From positions 142,408 to 206,407 of the forward strand of contig MU270041.1 of assembly GCA_021432635.1 (NCBI GenBank): a DNA stretch of 64,000 bases, in the 5' to 3' direction. Below are positions 10,577 to 22,547 of the stretch, piece by piece (positions within the stretch are counted from its first letter, which is position 1; every line of letters begins with the position of its first letter). The notes under the pieces were generated by a model, which saw nothing but the letters and a program-made list of their open reading frames with translations, made no database searches and had not been told where the DNA came from. Both the position numbers and the translations under genes were made by a program. The stretch is from Thozetella sp. PMI_491. Its lineage: Eukaryota; Ascomycota; Sordariomycetes; Chaetosphaeriales; Chaetosphaeriaceae.

Positions 10577-13036
10577 TCAAACAAGCCACTGGAAACGCCG
10601 AGAAATCTCACCCCCATCCCCCATGAAGGCATGCGGGTCGCTATTCCAGTACGGATCTGCCGTAAATTCCCCGGGTAGCGGCTGCCCTTGACCAAACACA
10701 TCAAAGAGCGTGATGAGCTCATTGCTCATCTGGAACATGTCGGGTATTGAGCTGCTGTTGGGATCCGTGTTGGCGTCTATGTCATCGAGCTCCCCCGGCG
10801 GTCCAACATCGTCAACCTGCCCTCTGGTAGAGACCATGCTTTGGCCGTATTCCACCGAGCTGGCACGGTTAGTGCTGTAGCCTCCCTCCAGCGTAGCCGT
10901 TGGGGTCGCAAGACCTGTGTCGTCCCCCTTTGAACCCTCCTCGTGCATCCCGAGGTTTCTTAGCGCCGGCAGCAAACCTCTGACGCTGTGCCATAATCTC
11001 CGGCTTGCATTGCTGTTCCGCGAAAAGAACCGGATAAGCTCCACTGCGTCGTAGAAGCTTCTCCGGCACGGCTCGGTGAACACCTTCGGAGCATGGCACA
11101 CGGCGAGGAAGACGACCGCGAGAGCGCTGAGCAGGAAATAGTTGAACGCCGTCTGCTGGCGGGAGTAGATATCTGTTGTGCTGTTGAGATGGACCAAGAC
11201 TTGCAGGCTGTCCTGGGCGATGTCGACCACTAGCCAGGCAGTTCGGATATCCGCCTCAATGCTGGATCGGCTTAATAGGTGATATCGATGGATCAGGATC
11301 CTAAGGTGATTCCCCCGAAGGTACAGCAGCGCCCGGAGTCGATGCAAAGCTCGGGGCTGAGAGCGGGGGGCTAGTCCTAGGCGAGGATGTCGGAGTCGAA
11401 GATCCGAGGGTATAGATTCTAGCCAGTCTTGTGTTTGCATGTCAAGCGAGGCTGCGATGTCTCTGGGGATGGTCTGGGTTGCGGAAGAGAACAAAGGAAT
11501 AGCGTCCCAAAGTTTAGAGCAGAGTCGGCCGTACCCGATCATACATTGTAAGTACGGAGAATTGGGACCCTGTGAAATAACCGGTAAGCAACAATCCTAG
11601 TTGAGGTTAAGAGCTCCTGATTTCCCACTTACCGGCTCTGGGAGCTCCGGGTCGATGTCTCGATCAATAAGCGAAAAGGATAAACTCGTGCCAAAGCTCC
11701 AGCGACGATCGAGGACGTAGACACACCAAAAGACACGGGTTGCAAGCTTGAGGGAATCCGGTTCCCTGAAGTGGTCCAGTAAACTCTTCCTGTGGTGCAA
11801 TCCCATTTCCAAGCACATTCTTCCGGCCACCCCGATGGTGCGCCATGCCAAAAGGTCCTGGTCGCACATAAAGTAATAAATGCTCTGTATGCTAGAGATT
11901 AGAGAAATCCAGTAGGATACTAAGGGAAAGAATGCACTTACCAGTATCGCGATTGCTTGGACTTCTTTCAGATCCGCGTTCGGCGTAGAGACGGTCGCGA
12001 CGTCGCGCTCGACGGGTTCCACAATCATATCGGTCACATCGCTCTTCCCATGACCTTCTATTACAATTGCCGTAGCCACCGCAATCCTTGATATGAAAAT
12101 ATCCTTTTCGTCGAGGGCATCAGCGCCCCGGGTTGCCCTAGGGGCCTCTCCTCCGTTCCTTAAGTGGTGAAGGACATCCGGGGCTCTCGCGGCAAGATCG
12201 GCGGTGTCAACGCAGGGATACACCGAGCCTACTTCTTCTTGGAAAATGTCAAACAGCCTTACGACTTCCTCCACAGTGCACTTCTGCCAGAACTCGGCGT
12301 CAGTGACCGGCCGCTCGGCCGTCTGGGTCGGCGACTGAGTCCTCGATGGGATCCCGCTTGGTGCAGCTGCTGCATCCCGGACGGAGATGCCCATGCGGAT
12401 GAGCGATCTCTCGCCAACCTGAAGGCCGAATGCGGAGCGCGTAGGGCCGACGAACTGCGGTTGTATGGGAGCATGCGATGAACGCGCGCTGGGAGACAAG
12501 GCGGTGACGGCAGGCGAGCCCACGGAACCACGGCGGTGGCTTGATTCTCTCAGTTCTCTAACCGACCCCGTGAGGTCCAAGACTTGACTCCGAAGCTGGG
12601 ACAGTTCGTTGGCGAGGCTCCGGAGCTGGTCGTTGCCCTCGGGCTTCTCCTTGGCGGCGAGGCTCGTGGGCGGCGGCAGCGCGAAAACGCACTGTAGGCC
12701 ACTGGCGGTGCAGCGTTGGCAACTTCCGCCATCCTCGCCAGGAACGCACTTTAATTTTCTCCTTTTGCAAATGTCACTGCAAATCAAGTGTCCGTAAGCC
12801 TCTGGAACCCATGATGATAGCTAACAATGACGGCTGGTAGCCGTGATCGTGCCACTGAGTAGCTCTACTTGGCTGTCTTGGCTCACTTACCATGCTGCTG
12901 AAGTGTATTTTCCCCGCTTCGTCCGGGGCCCATCCCCAGATTCCCCAGATGACGCCGCGCGCTTTGGTGGAGGCCCTGGGTTGGCGTGCGACGGAGGGTC
13001 CGGGGTCCCAGTGTTGTCTGACAGACTGTGGTCCAT
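10577..13036 (-). CDS. Zn2Cys6 fungal-specific transcription factor (cluster regulator candidate)
   Basis: Four exons: 13036-12891, 12776-11942, 11884-11633, 11569-10577 (741 aa). The zinc cluster is created by the first splice: GKYTSAAC joined to DICKRRKLKC, then SCQRCTASGLQC, giving all six cysteines. A coiled-coil-like stretch follows (SLANELSQLRSQVLDLTGS). The fungal_trans middle domain is visible as VQAIAIL-SIYYFMC, RMCLEMGLHHR, RVFWCVYVLDRRWSFGTS and PELPEP. I chose the Met at 13036 as start; an in-frame Met at 13201 is possible. The promoter is shared with the CYP504 gene 484 bp away, which makes it a good candidate activator of the aromatic cluster (inference). Confidence 0.9.
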
Positions 13037-13519
13037 GGTACGATTGCGTAAAATCTGCGGAATCGATGCTCCACGGCTAAGGCAGGAATGCCGGCGAATA
13101 ACTCTCCAGACGATGGTCATCTCGGGCCTTTTCCGGCAGTCGTCGGCTTGTTCTACGACGGGACCGTTCCGAGCTTTCCGAGCTCTGCTCCACATCTCCA
13201 CCTCTGGCCCGCCTGTGGCAATGAAACACCCACTTGATCCCCCATACTCCCCCGCAAAGTGGGCATGGGGAGACCATGAGCCGGCTGGCCGGGCCCTATC
13301 TTAGCATTGGCAGCGATGGCGCCTGGTCCCGAGCTGGAAGGATTCCAGCTACGTGATTTCCGAGCACAGTCTAGAGCGTAGACGTAATGCCTAGTGTTTT
13401 AAACCTCGACGAGTATCTTATTCCATAAATGGTACTTGCACAAAGAGAGGGTTGCGGACTACGACAACGAGCGGCTTTCCTTGTGTGTGATTTGCAAGTC
13501 AACCCTCTAACTGCTCACC
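13037..13519. promoter_or_regulatory. divergent promoter of regulator and CYP504 gene
   Basis: 483 bp between divergent starts. GC-rich with several CGG words (for example near 13090 and 13130), as Zn2Cys6 factors bind, but CGG is frequent here, so no site is claimed. Confidence 0.4.
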
Positions 13520-15244
13520 ATGACAATTGCAAACGTATTGCTATCGGTCTACCATGGCCTCCTCGAAAAGCCCACGCAATCCATGCTTGTTGCTGCCGCA
13601 GCTGTGCCCCTGATTTACATCATCATCAACGAGTTCATTCGCCACAATGCTAAGCTTTCCAACATGGGCGGTCCTTCTGGTCTGCCGTTGATCGGAAACC
13701 TATGGGACATCCGGGTCAATGCCGCAGAGAAGTATCGCGAGTGGTCCAAGAAGTTTGGCGATGTCTATCAGATCCAGCTCGGCAATGTGCCCGTCGTTGT
13801 GATCAACTCAGCCGCTGCAGCCAAGGCGATCTTTGGCCAAAACGCCCAAGCGCTTAGCTCGCGACCCGAGTTTTACACATTCCACAAGGTCCGTTCTCCC
13901 TACGCTGCCTATGGCTCTATCCTATACAGACAGATAGAGAGATGAGATGTCTGACTACTTCTACAGGTTGTATCTGACACAGCTGGCACCACCATCGGCA
14001 CCTCTCCGTACAGTGAGTCCCTCAAGCGCCGCCGGAAGGGTGCTGCGTCGGCCCTCAACCGACCTTCGGTGGCAACCTATGTCCCCCATCTTGAAGTCGA
14101 GACGAAAGACTTCATCAAGGAACTATACGACTATGGGCATGCTGGCCAGAGCGCGGTTGATCCCATGCCAATGATCCAGCGCCTCTCGCTCTCCCTCGCG
14201 TTGACACTCAACTGGGGCACTCGACTCAAGAGCCAGGAGGATAACCTCTTCAGCGAGATCACTCACGTCGAAGAGGAAATTAGCCGCTTCCGGTCGACAA
14301 CTGGGAATCTACAAGACTACATCCCGCTGCTCAGGCTCAACCCTATCAATGTTCACTCCGCCAAGGCGCGAGATATGCGCCGTCGGCGAGACAAGTACCT
14401 CTCCGATCTCAACCGCGGCCTGGACGAGCGGATTGCCAACGGCACGCAGAGCCCCTGCATCCAGGCGAATGTCATCATGGATAAGGAAGCGAATCTCAAC
14501 CAAGAAGAGCTCACCTCCATCAGCCTGACCATGCTATCCGGAGGCCTTGACACTGTCACGACCCAAGTGGCCTGGTTTGTCGCTTTGTTGGCCCAGCACC
14601 CCGAGATCCAGGAGAAGGCAGTGTCCGAGATCCGCAAGTTTTTCCAGGCCAATGAACCCATGTGCGATGTCAACGATGACCAAAAGTGCCAGTACGTCGT
14701 GGCCCTTGTCCGCGAATCGCTGCGCTATTACACTGTGTTGCGGCTAGCTCTCCCGCGTGCATCCGTCAAGGATGTCTCATACAAGGGAATGCACATTCCG
14801 AAGGGATCAGTGGTGTTCCTTAACGCTTGGGCTTGTAATATGGGTGAGTCCTTCTGCTTGTTTATTTGCTCTCCGATGTCCATCGAGGCTTTGGTGGATG
14901 GTCGAAAGCCGCGGCTAACATCATGTGCAGATCCTGACGTTTGGACTGACCCTGAAGTGTTCCGCCCTGAACGCTGGCTCGAGCAGCCGGATGCTCCTCT
15001 CTTCACATACGGCCTTGGTTATCGCATGTGCGCCGGGTCACTGCTCGCCAACCGAGAGCTTTACTTGGTCTACATGAGGCTGCTCAATAGCTTCAAGGTT
15101 GAGAAGCACGATGAGATTGACTGCCATCCCATTCGGGGCAATGCCGACCCGACTAGTCTTGTGGCGCTGCCGAAGAGGTACAAGGCCAAGTTCGTGCCTA
15201 GGCACCTCGAGGCGCTTGCGAAGGCGCTGGAAAAGTCGTCCTGA
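13520..15244 (+). CDS. cytochrome P450, CYP504-type phenylacetate hydroxylase
   Basis: Three exons: 13520-13888, 13967-14843, 14931-15244 (519 aa). An N-terminal membrane anchor (SMLVAAAAVPLIYIIINEF) is followed by the proline-rich GGPSGLPLIGN hinge. P450 landmarks: I-helix LSGGLDTVTTQ, ExxR in RESLRYY, PERW in FRPERWLE, and heme-binding FTYGLGYRMCAG with the axial Cys near residue 449. Overall sequence and length fit the CYP504 group, the ER enzymes that hydroxylate phenylacetate (PhacA-type) or 3-/4-hydroxyphenylacetate (PhacB-type) towards homogentisate. I cannot settle which of the two. It is divergent from the Zn2Cys6 gene and in the same window as HGD and FAH, which supports the assignment. 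Confidence 0.9.
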
Positions 15245-15968
15245 GATGGTGCAGCAGGTAGAACGAGGAAAGGAAGTGCGATTCCGGTGAGCATTTACCA
15301 CGTGAGCACTTGGACCTAGGCGCGTACTGCACAGAACATCCTTGGGCAATAGCCTCCCCATAATTTGGGGGTTGTCATCCCTAGGGTAATAGGCTGATGG
15401 CGGTATAAACCAGTGGGATACGCTGTGTCAGCTAAGGTACGCCGCTGAAACGCCTGTAACATAGCGGAGAGAGCATGCCAATTGAGAATTCTTCAGGGAT
15501 GGGATTTGTTACCTACCTTAGCTACCTAGGTCCTTGGCAAACAAATCGGAAAAAAAAAAAAAAACCCCTGGGCGTTTAAGGGGGTTACGCTGCGCAGGCT
15601 TCTTACCTCCCTCTAGACACTTCCCAGTGCTGGCTACAGTCAAAAAGAAAGAAAAAAAAAAGGGAAAGAAACGGCACAACCTTCTGTCCGACTATGAGCA
15701 ATGTCGTCCTATCATGTATACCGTTCCGGACTGGCTAATTTAGTTAGGGAGGTCTAGGTACTAAAAGGGTATCCTGCCCGAATTGGTCTTAGCTGCAGAA
15801 AGTGTTTAAGTCCGAGTTCCGTCGAGCTCCCTGCCAAATGTCCAAATCGCAATCTAATGCCAATCGCGTCATCGTGTGCGTCGCGCAGACATCTCTGACC
15901 AGCCAGCACACAGTTGCCTCACATTGTCGCATTGCCGCACAAGGCATCCCGCACCCGCAGCGGTTGAT
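15245..15968. other. intergenic, with poly-A/poly-purine tracts
   Basis: Contains a 15-nt A run at about 15550 and an A-rich GAAAGAAAAAAAAAAG tract near 15650. No gene supported. Probably the 3' end of the P450 gene and promoter of the following SDR. Confidence 0.45.
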
Positions 15969-17193
15969 ATGGCATCCTTTAGCAACCGGTGGAGCCAGTT
16001 ACGGCCGCCGCCGCCCGTGCTGACGGAGTCAGATCTTAGTGACCTCCAGGACAAGGTAGGTTGTTCCCGGGCCCTCGCGCTTATTCGGCCCTCGGCCGTT
16101 CACCCGACAGAGCGGTCCTGTTGACGTCGCGCCAGGTCTACATTGTCACCGGAGCCAACACCGGCGTGGGCAAGGAGCTGGCCCAGATTCTGTACGCCAA
16201 GAACGCCCGCGTCTACGTCGGCGCCCGGTCGGAGGAGAAGGCCAATGCCGCGATCGCTTCCATCCAGGCCGCGGCTCCAGACTCCAAAGGAGCGCTGATC
16301 TTCCTGAAACTGGACCTTGCCGACTTTTCCACCATCAAGGCCACCGCGGAATTCTTTCTCGCCCGGGAATCGAAGCTCCATGTGCTCTTTAACAATGCCG
16401 GCGTCATGGTGCCCCCCTCGGGGTCTAAAAACGTCCAGGGTTACGAGCTGCAGCTTGCGACCAACACCATAGGCCCTTTCCTCCTCACCAAGCTCCTGAC
16501 TCCCATCCTCGCTGCCACGGCCAAGGCCGAGCCAGCGAATACCGTCCGGGTGATATGGGTGGGCTCGTCCGCAACCGAGGAGCTCTCCCACAAGCCCGGG
16601 GGTCTCGTCATCGACAACCTCGACTACCACAAGAACACGCTGTCGCCCTACAAGTACGGCGTCAGCAAGGCCGGCAACTACCTCCACGCGGCCGAGTACG
16701 CTCGGCGGCACTCCGATGCCGACGGCATTGTCAGCGTGGCGCTCAACCCGGGCAATCTAGAATCGGAGCTCACGCGCCATCTGCCATGGCTCGTCAAGAC
16801 GGTCATGCGGTGGACCATCCTGTACCCTCCGGTCTACGGTGCGTACACCGAGATGTTCGCCGGCTTCTCGCCTGAGGTCACGGTCGAGTCGACAAAGAAG
16901 CACAATTACTGGAGTGAGTAGCCCGTCATACGTCGCCGCACAAAGTAGATCTAGCGTGCCCTAAACGCGCCGCCTGCCCGCCTGCAGGGACAGTGACCCT
17001 GGCCTCGCGGCTGCGCTCATGAACCAACCGTGTTTAACTTGGTGCTGACCTCGCAACAGTTGTGCCGTGGGGCCGCTTCGCGCCCATCCGCAGCGATCTC
17101 ATCGCGTCGATGAAACCACCCAGTGAGGGCGGCACGGGGCTTGGCGGTCAATTCTGGGGTTGGACAGAGGAGCAGATCAAGCCATACGTGTAG
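15969..17193 (+). CDS. short-chain dehydrogenase/reductase (retinol dehydrogenase-like)
   Basis: Three exons: 15969-16055, 16136-16913, 17060-17193 (332 aa). The first splice joins DLSDLQDK to VYIVTGANTGVGKELA, the NAD(P)-binding Rossmann motif. Further motifs are NNAGVM, the active-site Ser in IWVGSSATEE, and YKYGVSKAGN with the catalytic Tyr and Lys. The C-terminal exon adds VPWGRFAPIRSDL and ends at FWGWTEEQIKPYV. It is an oxidoreductase of the extended WWOX/retinol-dehydrogenase-like group. It follows the CYP504 gene on the same strand; oxidising or reducing an aromatic aldehyde or alcohol intermediate would fit, but the substrate is unknown. Confidence 0.9.
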
Positions 17194-17803
17194 GGTGAGA
17201 TAAGGGATCAGGTAAAGTGAGGTTACGTCTAAGACCACCAGATGTGTAAGATCCGGCTTGGCGGGAATCCCACTGCGCGGCGGCTCTGGCACTCGACTCG
17301 AGCTACATGAACTACGCACTCTTTTCAGAATCCACTGAACCATCGTATTTGCTGAGAAAGCTTACCGTGTGGGATGATACGACTGTCTGCATGTACTTTG
17401 AGCACATCAAGAACCAAATGAATTGGGCGATGCTGCGTGGTGCTGTTACACGAGCGTTTAGTGGCTGATACTCCGGTTAGGTGGGCAACTGGTACGAGTA
17501 GTGCTGTACTCTACAGTGCTTAAAGAACAAGAGGTCTACGACCATATATGCATAGCTTCGGCTCCCTGTCCTTTTTTACCATGGACCCCCTGGTATCGCT
17601 CCCTCTACCAGTACTCGGTCTTGATCGTTAGCTTTGTTGTCGACCGTCTCCTCTAAATCTACAAGGATCAATACAGTAGCAGACCGTATCCACCTGTTCT
17701 CCACTTGCCATATTGAAGATAAATGCGATTCACAAGATAAATATATAAGAATCAACGCACAAGATTCCCGGCTTCGTTGTACACTTGTCGCATCAACACA
17801 GTC
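17194..17803. other. intergenic, no gene seen
   Basis: About 610 bp of ordinary non-coding sequence between the SDR and the FAD monooxygenase. Short open frames only. Confidence 0.45.
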
Positions 17804-19269
17804 ATGGGGAGCCAGGCTGGTCCCGCTACTAAAGGCGTCCCGAACGGCACTGCTGAGCCGCGACTACATGTTGCTGTGATTGGAGCCGGACTTACAGGAC
17901 TACTCACAGCTCATGGCCTAAAGAAGGTGTGTTGCACATCCGATAGGCGACATGCCCTGCGACTTATGGCTTGCATCTTCCAAAAATTACGGTTCTTCCT
18001 ATGCGCGGGGGGCGCATATACAACCGTTGGAGACCAGTAGCTAATGGGCATACAGCGCGGGTTCCGTGTGTCAATCTACGACAAGGAGCAGCATATAGGC
18101 GAGCGGGAACGGGAATGGACCGTCATGGTGCATTGGGCGTTGCCCTCCCTTGAGAAAGCCTTGCCGGACGACATCTTCAACGATCTCCGCTCTGCTTACA
18201 CGGATCCGTCGTACCCCTACGCCAAGGAAGAGTCGATCCCGATATATCACGGCGAAAAAGGCTTTATCGCCATCAACACCCAGGGTCTTGGCCTCCGCCG
18301 CTTCTCGCGGACCCGATTGCGCAAGCTGTTGACACGGGGCCTCGATATCCAGTGGGACAAGTCCTTGGAGGGCATCACAGCGCCCGAGAGCGGGCCCGTC
18401 AGCGTCTCCTTCCAAGATGGCAGTACGATGACTGCGGACCTTGTTGTAGGTTGTGACGGCCCTCGATCCGCCGTCCGTCGTTGGCTTTTTAGCGGTGAGC
18501 CCGGAGAGGCTAGGTCGTCTGAATGGCTGCTGTGTGCTGCTATCGTGAACTACAGGGATGCTGAGCTTTCACGGACTCTTCGAGCCGCGGGTCCCATCGC
18601 CGCCCTCGCGTATCTGCACGATGGCTTGGTCTTCCTCGCAGGTGCATCTTGTCGTCAACCAGTCCCTCTAGGCCTAACAGCTAACATGCATCCGCAGCCC
18701 AAAACGTTCCGGAACCTAAAGAGCCCACGACATGGGATTATCATGTCGTGCGAATATGGAAAGGGAAGCTCGATGGTGTCATGGCTGGTAAGGAGGCGCT
18801 GCGTGAATTTCGGACACATCCCGGCACCGATCTCATCTGCGAACCCTTCCGTAGTGCGATCTTGAGAATACCGGATGATACACAGTCCGTCACCATCTCG
18901 GAGATGAAGTACTGGGTGACGGTCCCCTGGGACAACCGGGGCGGCCGCGTCACCTTGGCGGGAGATGCCGCCCACGCTATGCTACCCAGTAAGTCTTCCT
19001 CCCCCCCGCGCCCGCCTGCATGTTCTCACGGTAAGACAGGCCGGGGCCAAGGCTTGAACAATGCCATCATGTCCGTCAACAATCTCCTTGCGCAGGTCGA
19101 GAGAATGGCAGAAGGGGTGTCAGCGGTAGAGGCTCTCAAGATCTACGAAGATGAGGTTGTCGAGAGGGGTAGCAAGGCCGTCATTGGCTCACTAGAGGAT
19201 GCGGTAGACTTGACAAAGTTGGAGGCCCTCCACAAGTCCAGGATGAACCAGCAAGGGCTCAAGGCCTGA
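17804..19269 (+). CDS. FAD-dependent aromatic-ring monooxygenase (salicylate hydroxylase-like)
   Basis: Four exons: 17804-17926, 18056-18641, 18698-18988, 19040-19269 (409 aa). Group A flavoprotein hydroxylase layout: GxGxxG in LHVAVIGAGLTGLLTAHGL near the N-terminus, the DG motif in TADLVVGCDGPRSAVRRWL, and the GD motif in GRVTLAGDAAHAMLP, continued after the last intron by SRGQGLNNAI. These enzymes use NAD(P)H and O2 to hydroxylate or decarboxylatively hydroxylate phenolic acids. In this cluster it could act after CYP53 (4-hydroxybenzoate) or on a hydroxyphenylacetate. The substrate is not readable from sequence. An epoxidase or quinone-type hydroxylase is an alternative. Confidence 0.88.
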
Positions 19270-19696
19270 TGAGCGATGCTATCTCGTCCCGAAGCGAGCA
19301 GAGCAGGCATTGGACGAGGATGCCCGTAACCCTGGCATCAAATGCTCTGATTGGGCATCGAGCTATGGGCTAAGAACCCCTCACTTTTGTCCTTTTGCTT
19401 CAAGACCTTCCCCTCGCGGCGCACGCTGCCTATTATTAAACCTACCTACTTCCCAATAGTACGCCATCGGGCCATGCACCCAACACCAAGGTACTTCAGA
19501 ATGAATGCGGATATATGAACTCCCTGTATTTGTCAGCCAAGCAATTGCGTCTTCTGTCGCAATCAGTCAGCAGATAAACATACATCAATATATATATTAT
19601 CCCCAAGTGCTCCCGCGAACGTGGCGTGGAGACCATCGTGGATCATATTCCTAAACCGTCGTGTTGCAAGGTAACGTCTAAATAGTATCCTGCATC
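19270..19696. other. intergenic, no gene seen
   Basis: 427 bp between two plus-strand genes. AT-rich ATCAATATATATATTAT at about 19585 could serve as a promoter element. Nothing else recognised. Confidence 0.4.
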
Positions 19697-20624
19697 ATGG
19701 TCTACTCAGACAAGCTTGTCGGAAAGCGGATCGCCGTGATAGGAGGCACTTCCGGGTAAGTCCCACAGCCCCGCCGACTTTAAGCCGAAGAGAGTACCAA
19801 CTCTGTGCAAAGCATCGGCTTCAGTGCGGCCGAGCTCCTCCTGGAGGCCGGTGCCATTGTCACTGTTATTTCGTCCTCGCCGGAGAAGGTTAGCAGCGCG
19901 GTCGAGCGTCTGAACAGCTCCAACGTGCAGGGCAAGGTCGGGAACGTTCGCGATGAGGAGGCCTTCACGCAGCTTCTTATCTCACTTGCACCACTCGACC
20001 ACGTTGTCTTCTCCAGCGTGGACCTAATCATCCGTGGGCCTCTAGCAGAGGCGAATCTGGAGGATGCCAAGGATCTTTTCGGCGTCAAGTTCTGGGGCAG
20101 CATCGTGGTTGGAAAAGGCATGTCGATGCCTCCCAAAGCTTCAGGCCAGATTGCTAACACGAGCGAAGCCCTTGTCAAGCATGACATTGTCGTGTCGGGA
20201 GGATCTCTAACTCTCACCTCAGGCGCGGCTGCTCTGCGCCCCAAGAAAGGCGCAGTGATTGGCGCGGCTCTCAACGCTGGTGTCATTGCCTTGACATCTG
20301 CGCTGGCGGATGAGCTGACAGACAAGAAGATCCGGGTCAACACCGTCATACCCGGGATAGTCCAGACCGAGCTATGGGATAACCTAGGCATCAGCAAAGA
20401 AAAGCAGGAGGAATCGTTTGCCAAGTCGGCCAAAGAGCTTTCGGTGGGCTTCGTGGCAACCCCAAAGCATATTGCTGAGGCGTATCTGTACACGATCAGG
20501 GCCGACTATGCTAACGGTACAACAATCACCATCGGTATGTTCTCAGCTCACCAGGTGCAGCACCACCACCGTGAAGATGCTAACTCACCCATCCACAGAC
20601 GGTGGCGGCAACATCCGAGGCTGA
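19697..20624 (+). CDS. SDR-like protein lacking the usual YxxxK motif
   Basis: Three exons: 19697-19755, 19813-20534, 20599-20624 (268 aa). The first splice rebuilds the dinucleotide-binding motif RIAVIGGTSGIGFSAAELL. The C-terminal part LTLTSGAAALRPKK, then IRVNTVIPGIVQTELWD, is SDR-like, but the catalytic YxxxK position reads GAVIGAALNAG with neither Tyr nor Lys. Related fungal SDR-like proteins that I recall also lack this motif, so it may be a non-classical reductase or a non-catalytic family member. The last exon is only 26 nt and ends DGGGNIRG. Confidence 0.87.
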
Positions 20625-20853
20625 GGGAGCCCCATCAGGTAGTAACATCACACATGTGTTTGGCACAGGACGCGCACATTAAGCTTCCAAAACAAATATG
20701 CTTATGGAGATGTCATGCCTACATAGTTAACAATAAACTAAACTGATCCCATCCCACCCGCCTTCTGCCAGCGCCTTGGGCAATTTGGTCGTCCGGCGCC
20801 ATGCTAGAATGTGTAGCCCCTTTGTAAGATCCCGACACTATACCTGCAACCCT

Positions 20854-22547
20854 TTACGCCGCCTGTCGCTTCGTCACCCCGATATCGAGCCCCAGAGGCT
20901 TGCGTAGGAATCCCTCCCTGGTCTCCATGACATCCTGGCGCAGGTATACGTTGTATCGCTTTGCCCAGGTGGCCAGGATCAGCTTCATCTCCATCTCGGC
21001 CACATTGCGACCCACGCATGACCTCGGGCCGTAACTGAACGGGATGAAGGCGTTCTTCTGGCGCGGTGTGACGTTCTCCCAGCGCTCCGGCTTGAAGTCG
21101 GCGGCATCGGGCCCCCAGATTTCGGTCGAGTGGTGAATCGAGTATGTCGGTACGCTAAGCACGGTCCCCGGCGGGAAGAAGTGCCCACGAATGGTAACAC
21201 CGGGGGAGTCGGAGGGTACCTGTCGCGGCAGGCCGATACCCGATGTGGAATGATACCGCAGTACCTCGTTGATAACGGCTGCTAGGTAGGGGAGGTCCTT
21301 GATCATGTCGTAGGTCGGGACATCGATGTAGTCGGGGATGGCCTTATCCAATTCCGCTTGTAACTTGGGGAGGACGTGAGGTGTCCGGGCAGCGTGGTAG
21401 AGCAGTGCGCAGGACGAGTTCGAGGTAGTATCGCTGCCCGCGATGAGCTGGGTCAGGGCCTCGGCCGTGAGCTCCTCGCGGCCTAGTGGCTCACCCTTCT
21501 CGTCACGTCCCTCTTGGAGACGAGCGAGCAGGTCTTTACGGGCGATCGGGGGCGGGTTCTCCAGACGATCCTTGACGCGCGCGATGGCGATGCCGGCCAG
21601 GTTCTTAACGGCAGCCAGGCCCTGACTGAAGAAAGGATCTGGGAGATAACCGGCGTATGGCTTGAGCTCTGGCATGCACCCCAGAGTGGCCGAGACCTCG
21701 CCTCTCCGGTTCAGAATCTCGATGGCGGGGGCGTAGATAGGTGGGCTCGTTGGCGAGGAACGGACCTCAGCGATGTCGGCGCCGGAAGCAAGCATGCCGA
21801 AGGGGGCCCCGAAAGCCAAGTCGCCGATCACGTCGAAGGCGAGGTAGTTGAACCACTTGAGGCAGTCGAGATGGGCGGCCCGGTCCGCCTCCGGGCTCTT
21901 CTTGATCAAGTCATCCCATTGCTTGACGAAGAGCTCCAGGTTGTGGTGAATGTAGGGTTCGAACTGGCTGACTGACTTGGCACTGAAAGTGTGAGACACA
22001 ATCTTGCGCTTCCGCGTGTGCTCCGCCCTGTCGCGAGTGTTGAACAGGCCGCGCTTGATGCTCACAAAGGCATCGTAGAAGGATCTGTGGGGGCCATGTC
22101 TTAGCGTGGTGTCCAGGCTGGACTCATTGCCCTTCCTTTGCAGGGTGGTGAGAAGAAAAGGGGAGGATGGGGCGAGAATAGCGCGGGGTATGGTATGGGG
22201 TAATTGGGGCACACAGCATGGTAGACTTACGATTTTAGGAAGCCGTTGCCGTGGCCATAGATGGCATTGATGGCTTCGTCGTCGTTGATGCTGACGTGGT
22301 TGGGCTGAATGCGCACCACCGGGCCGAGCTTCTTGTGGATTTTATCAACAGTGAGGTACCGGTCGCCCCGGCGGCAGACTGCGAGCAGCCACCAGTCGGT
22401 GAACTGTGCGGGGAACGGCGCAGGGATGTGTCGAAGATGGCGGTAGGTGACGAGGTAGGGGAACAGATAGTAGCTAAGAAATGCTACCAAGAGAGCGGCG
22501 GGCGCCCAAGTAGAATAGCCGAAGGGAAAGAGCTCAAGAATTGCCAT
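20854..22547 (-). CDS. bphA: cytochrome P450 CYP53-type, benzoate 4-monooxygenase
   Basis: Two exons: 22547-22231 and 22084-20854 (515 aa). It hydroxylates benzoate to 4-hydroxybenzoate in the ER. A membrane anchor (YSTWAPAALLVAFLSYY) is followed by the CYP53 signatures NAIYGHGNGFLKSS joined across the intron to FYDAFVSI, then RGLFNTRDRAEHTRKRKIV. Later come LIAGSDTTSNSSCALLY (I helix), NEVLRYHSTSGIGLPR (ExxR), FKPERWENVTPRQKNAFIPF and heme-binding FSYGPRSCVGRNVAEME, ending ETREGFLRKPLGL. The CYP53 match is strong over the whole length. I chose Met 22547 because the in-frame upstream extension to 22676 is not conserved in the family. It adds a benzoate branch to the cluster. Confidence 0.93.
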
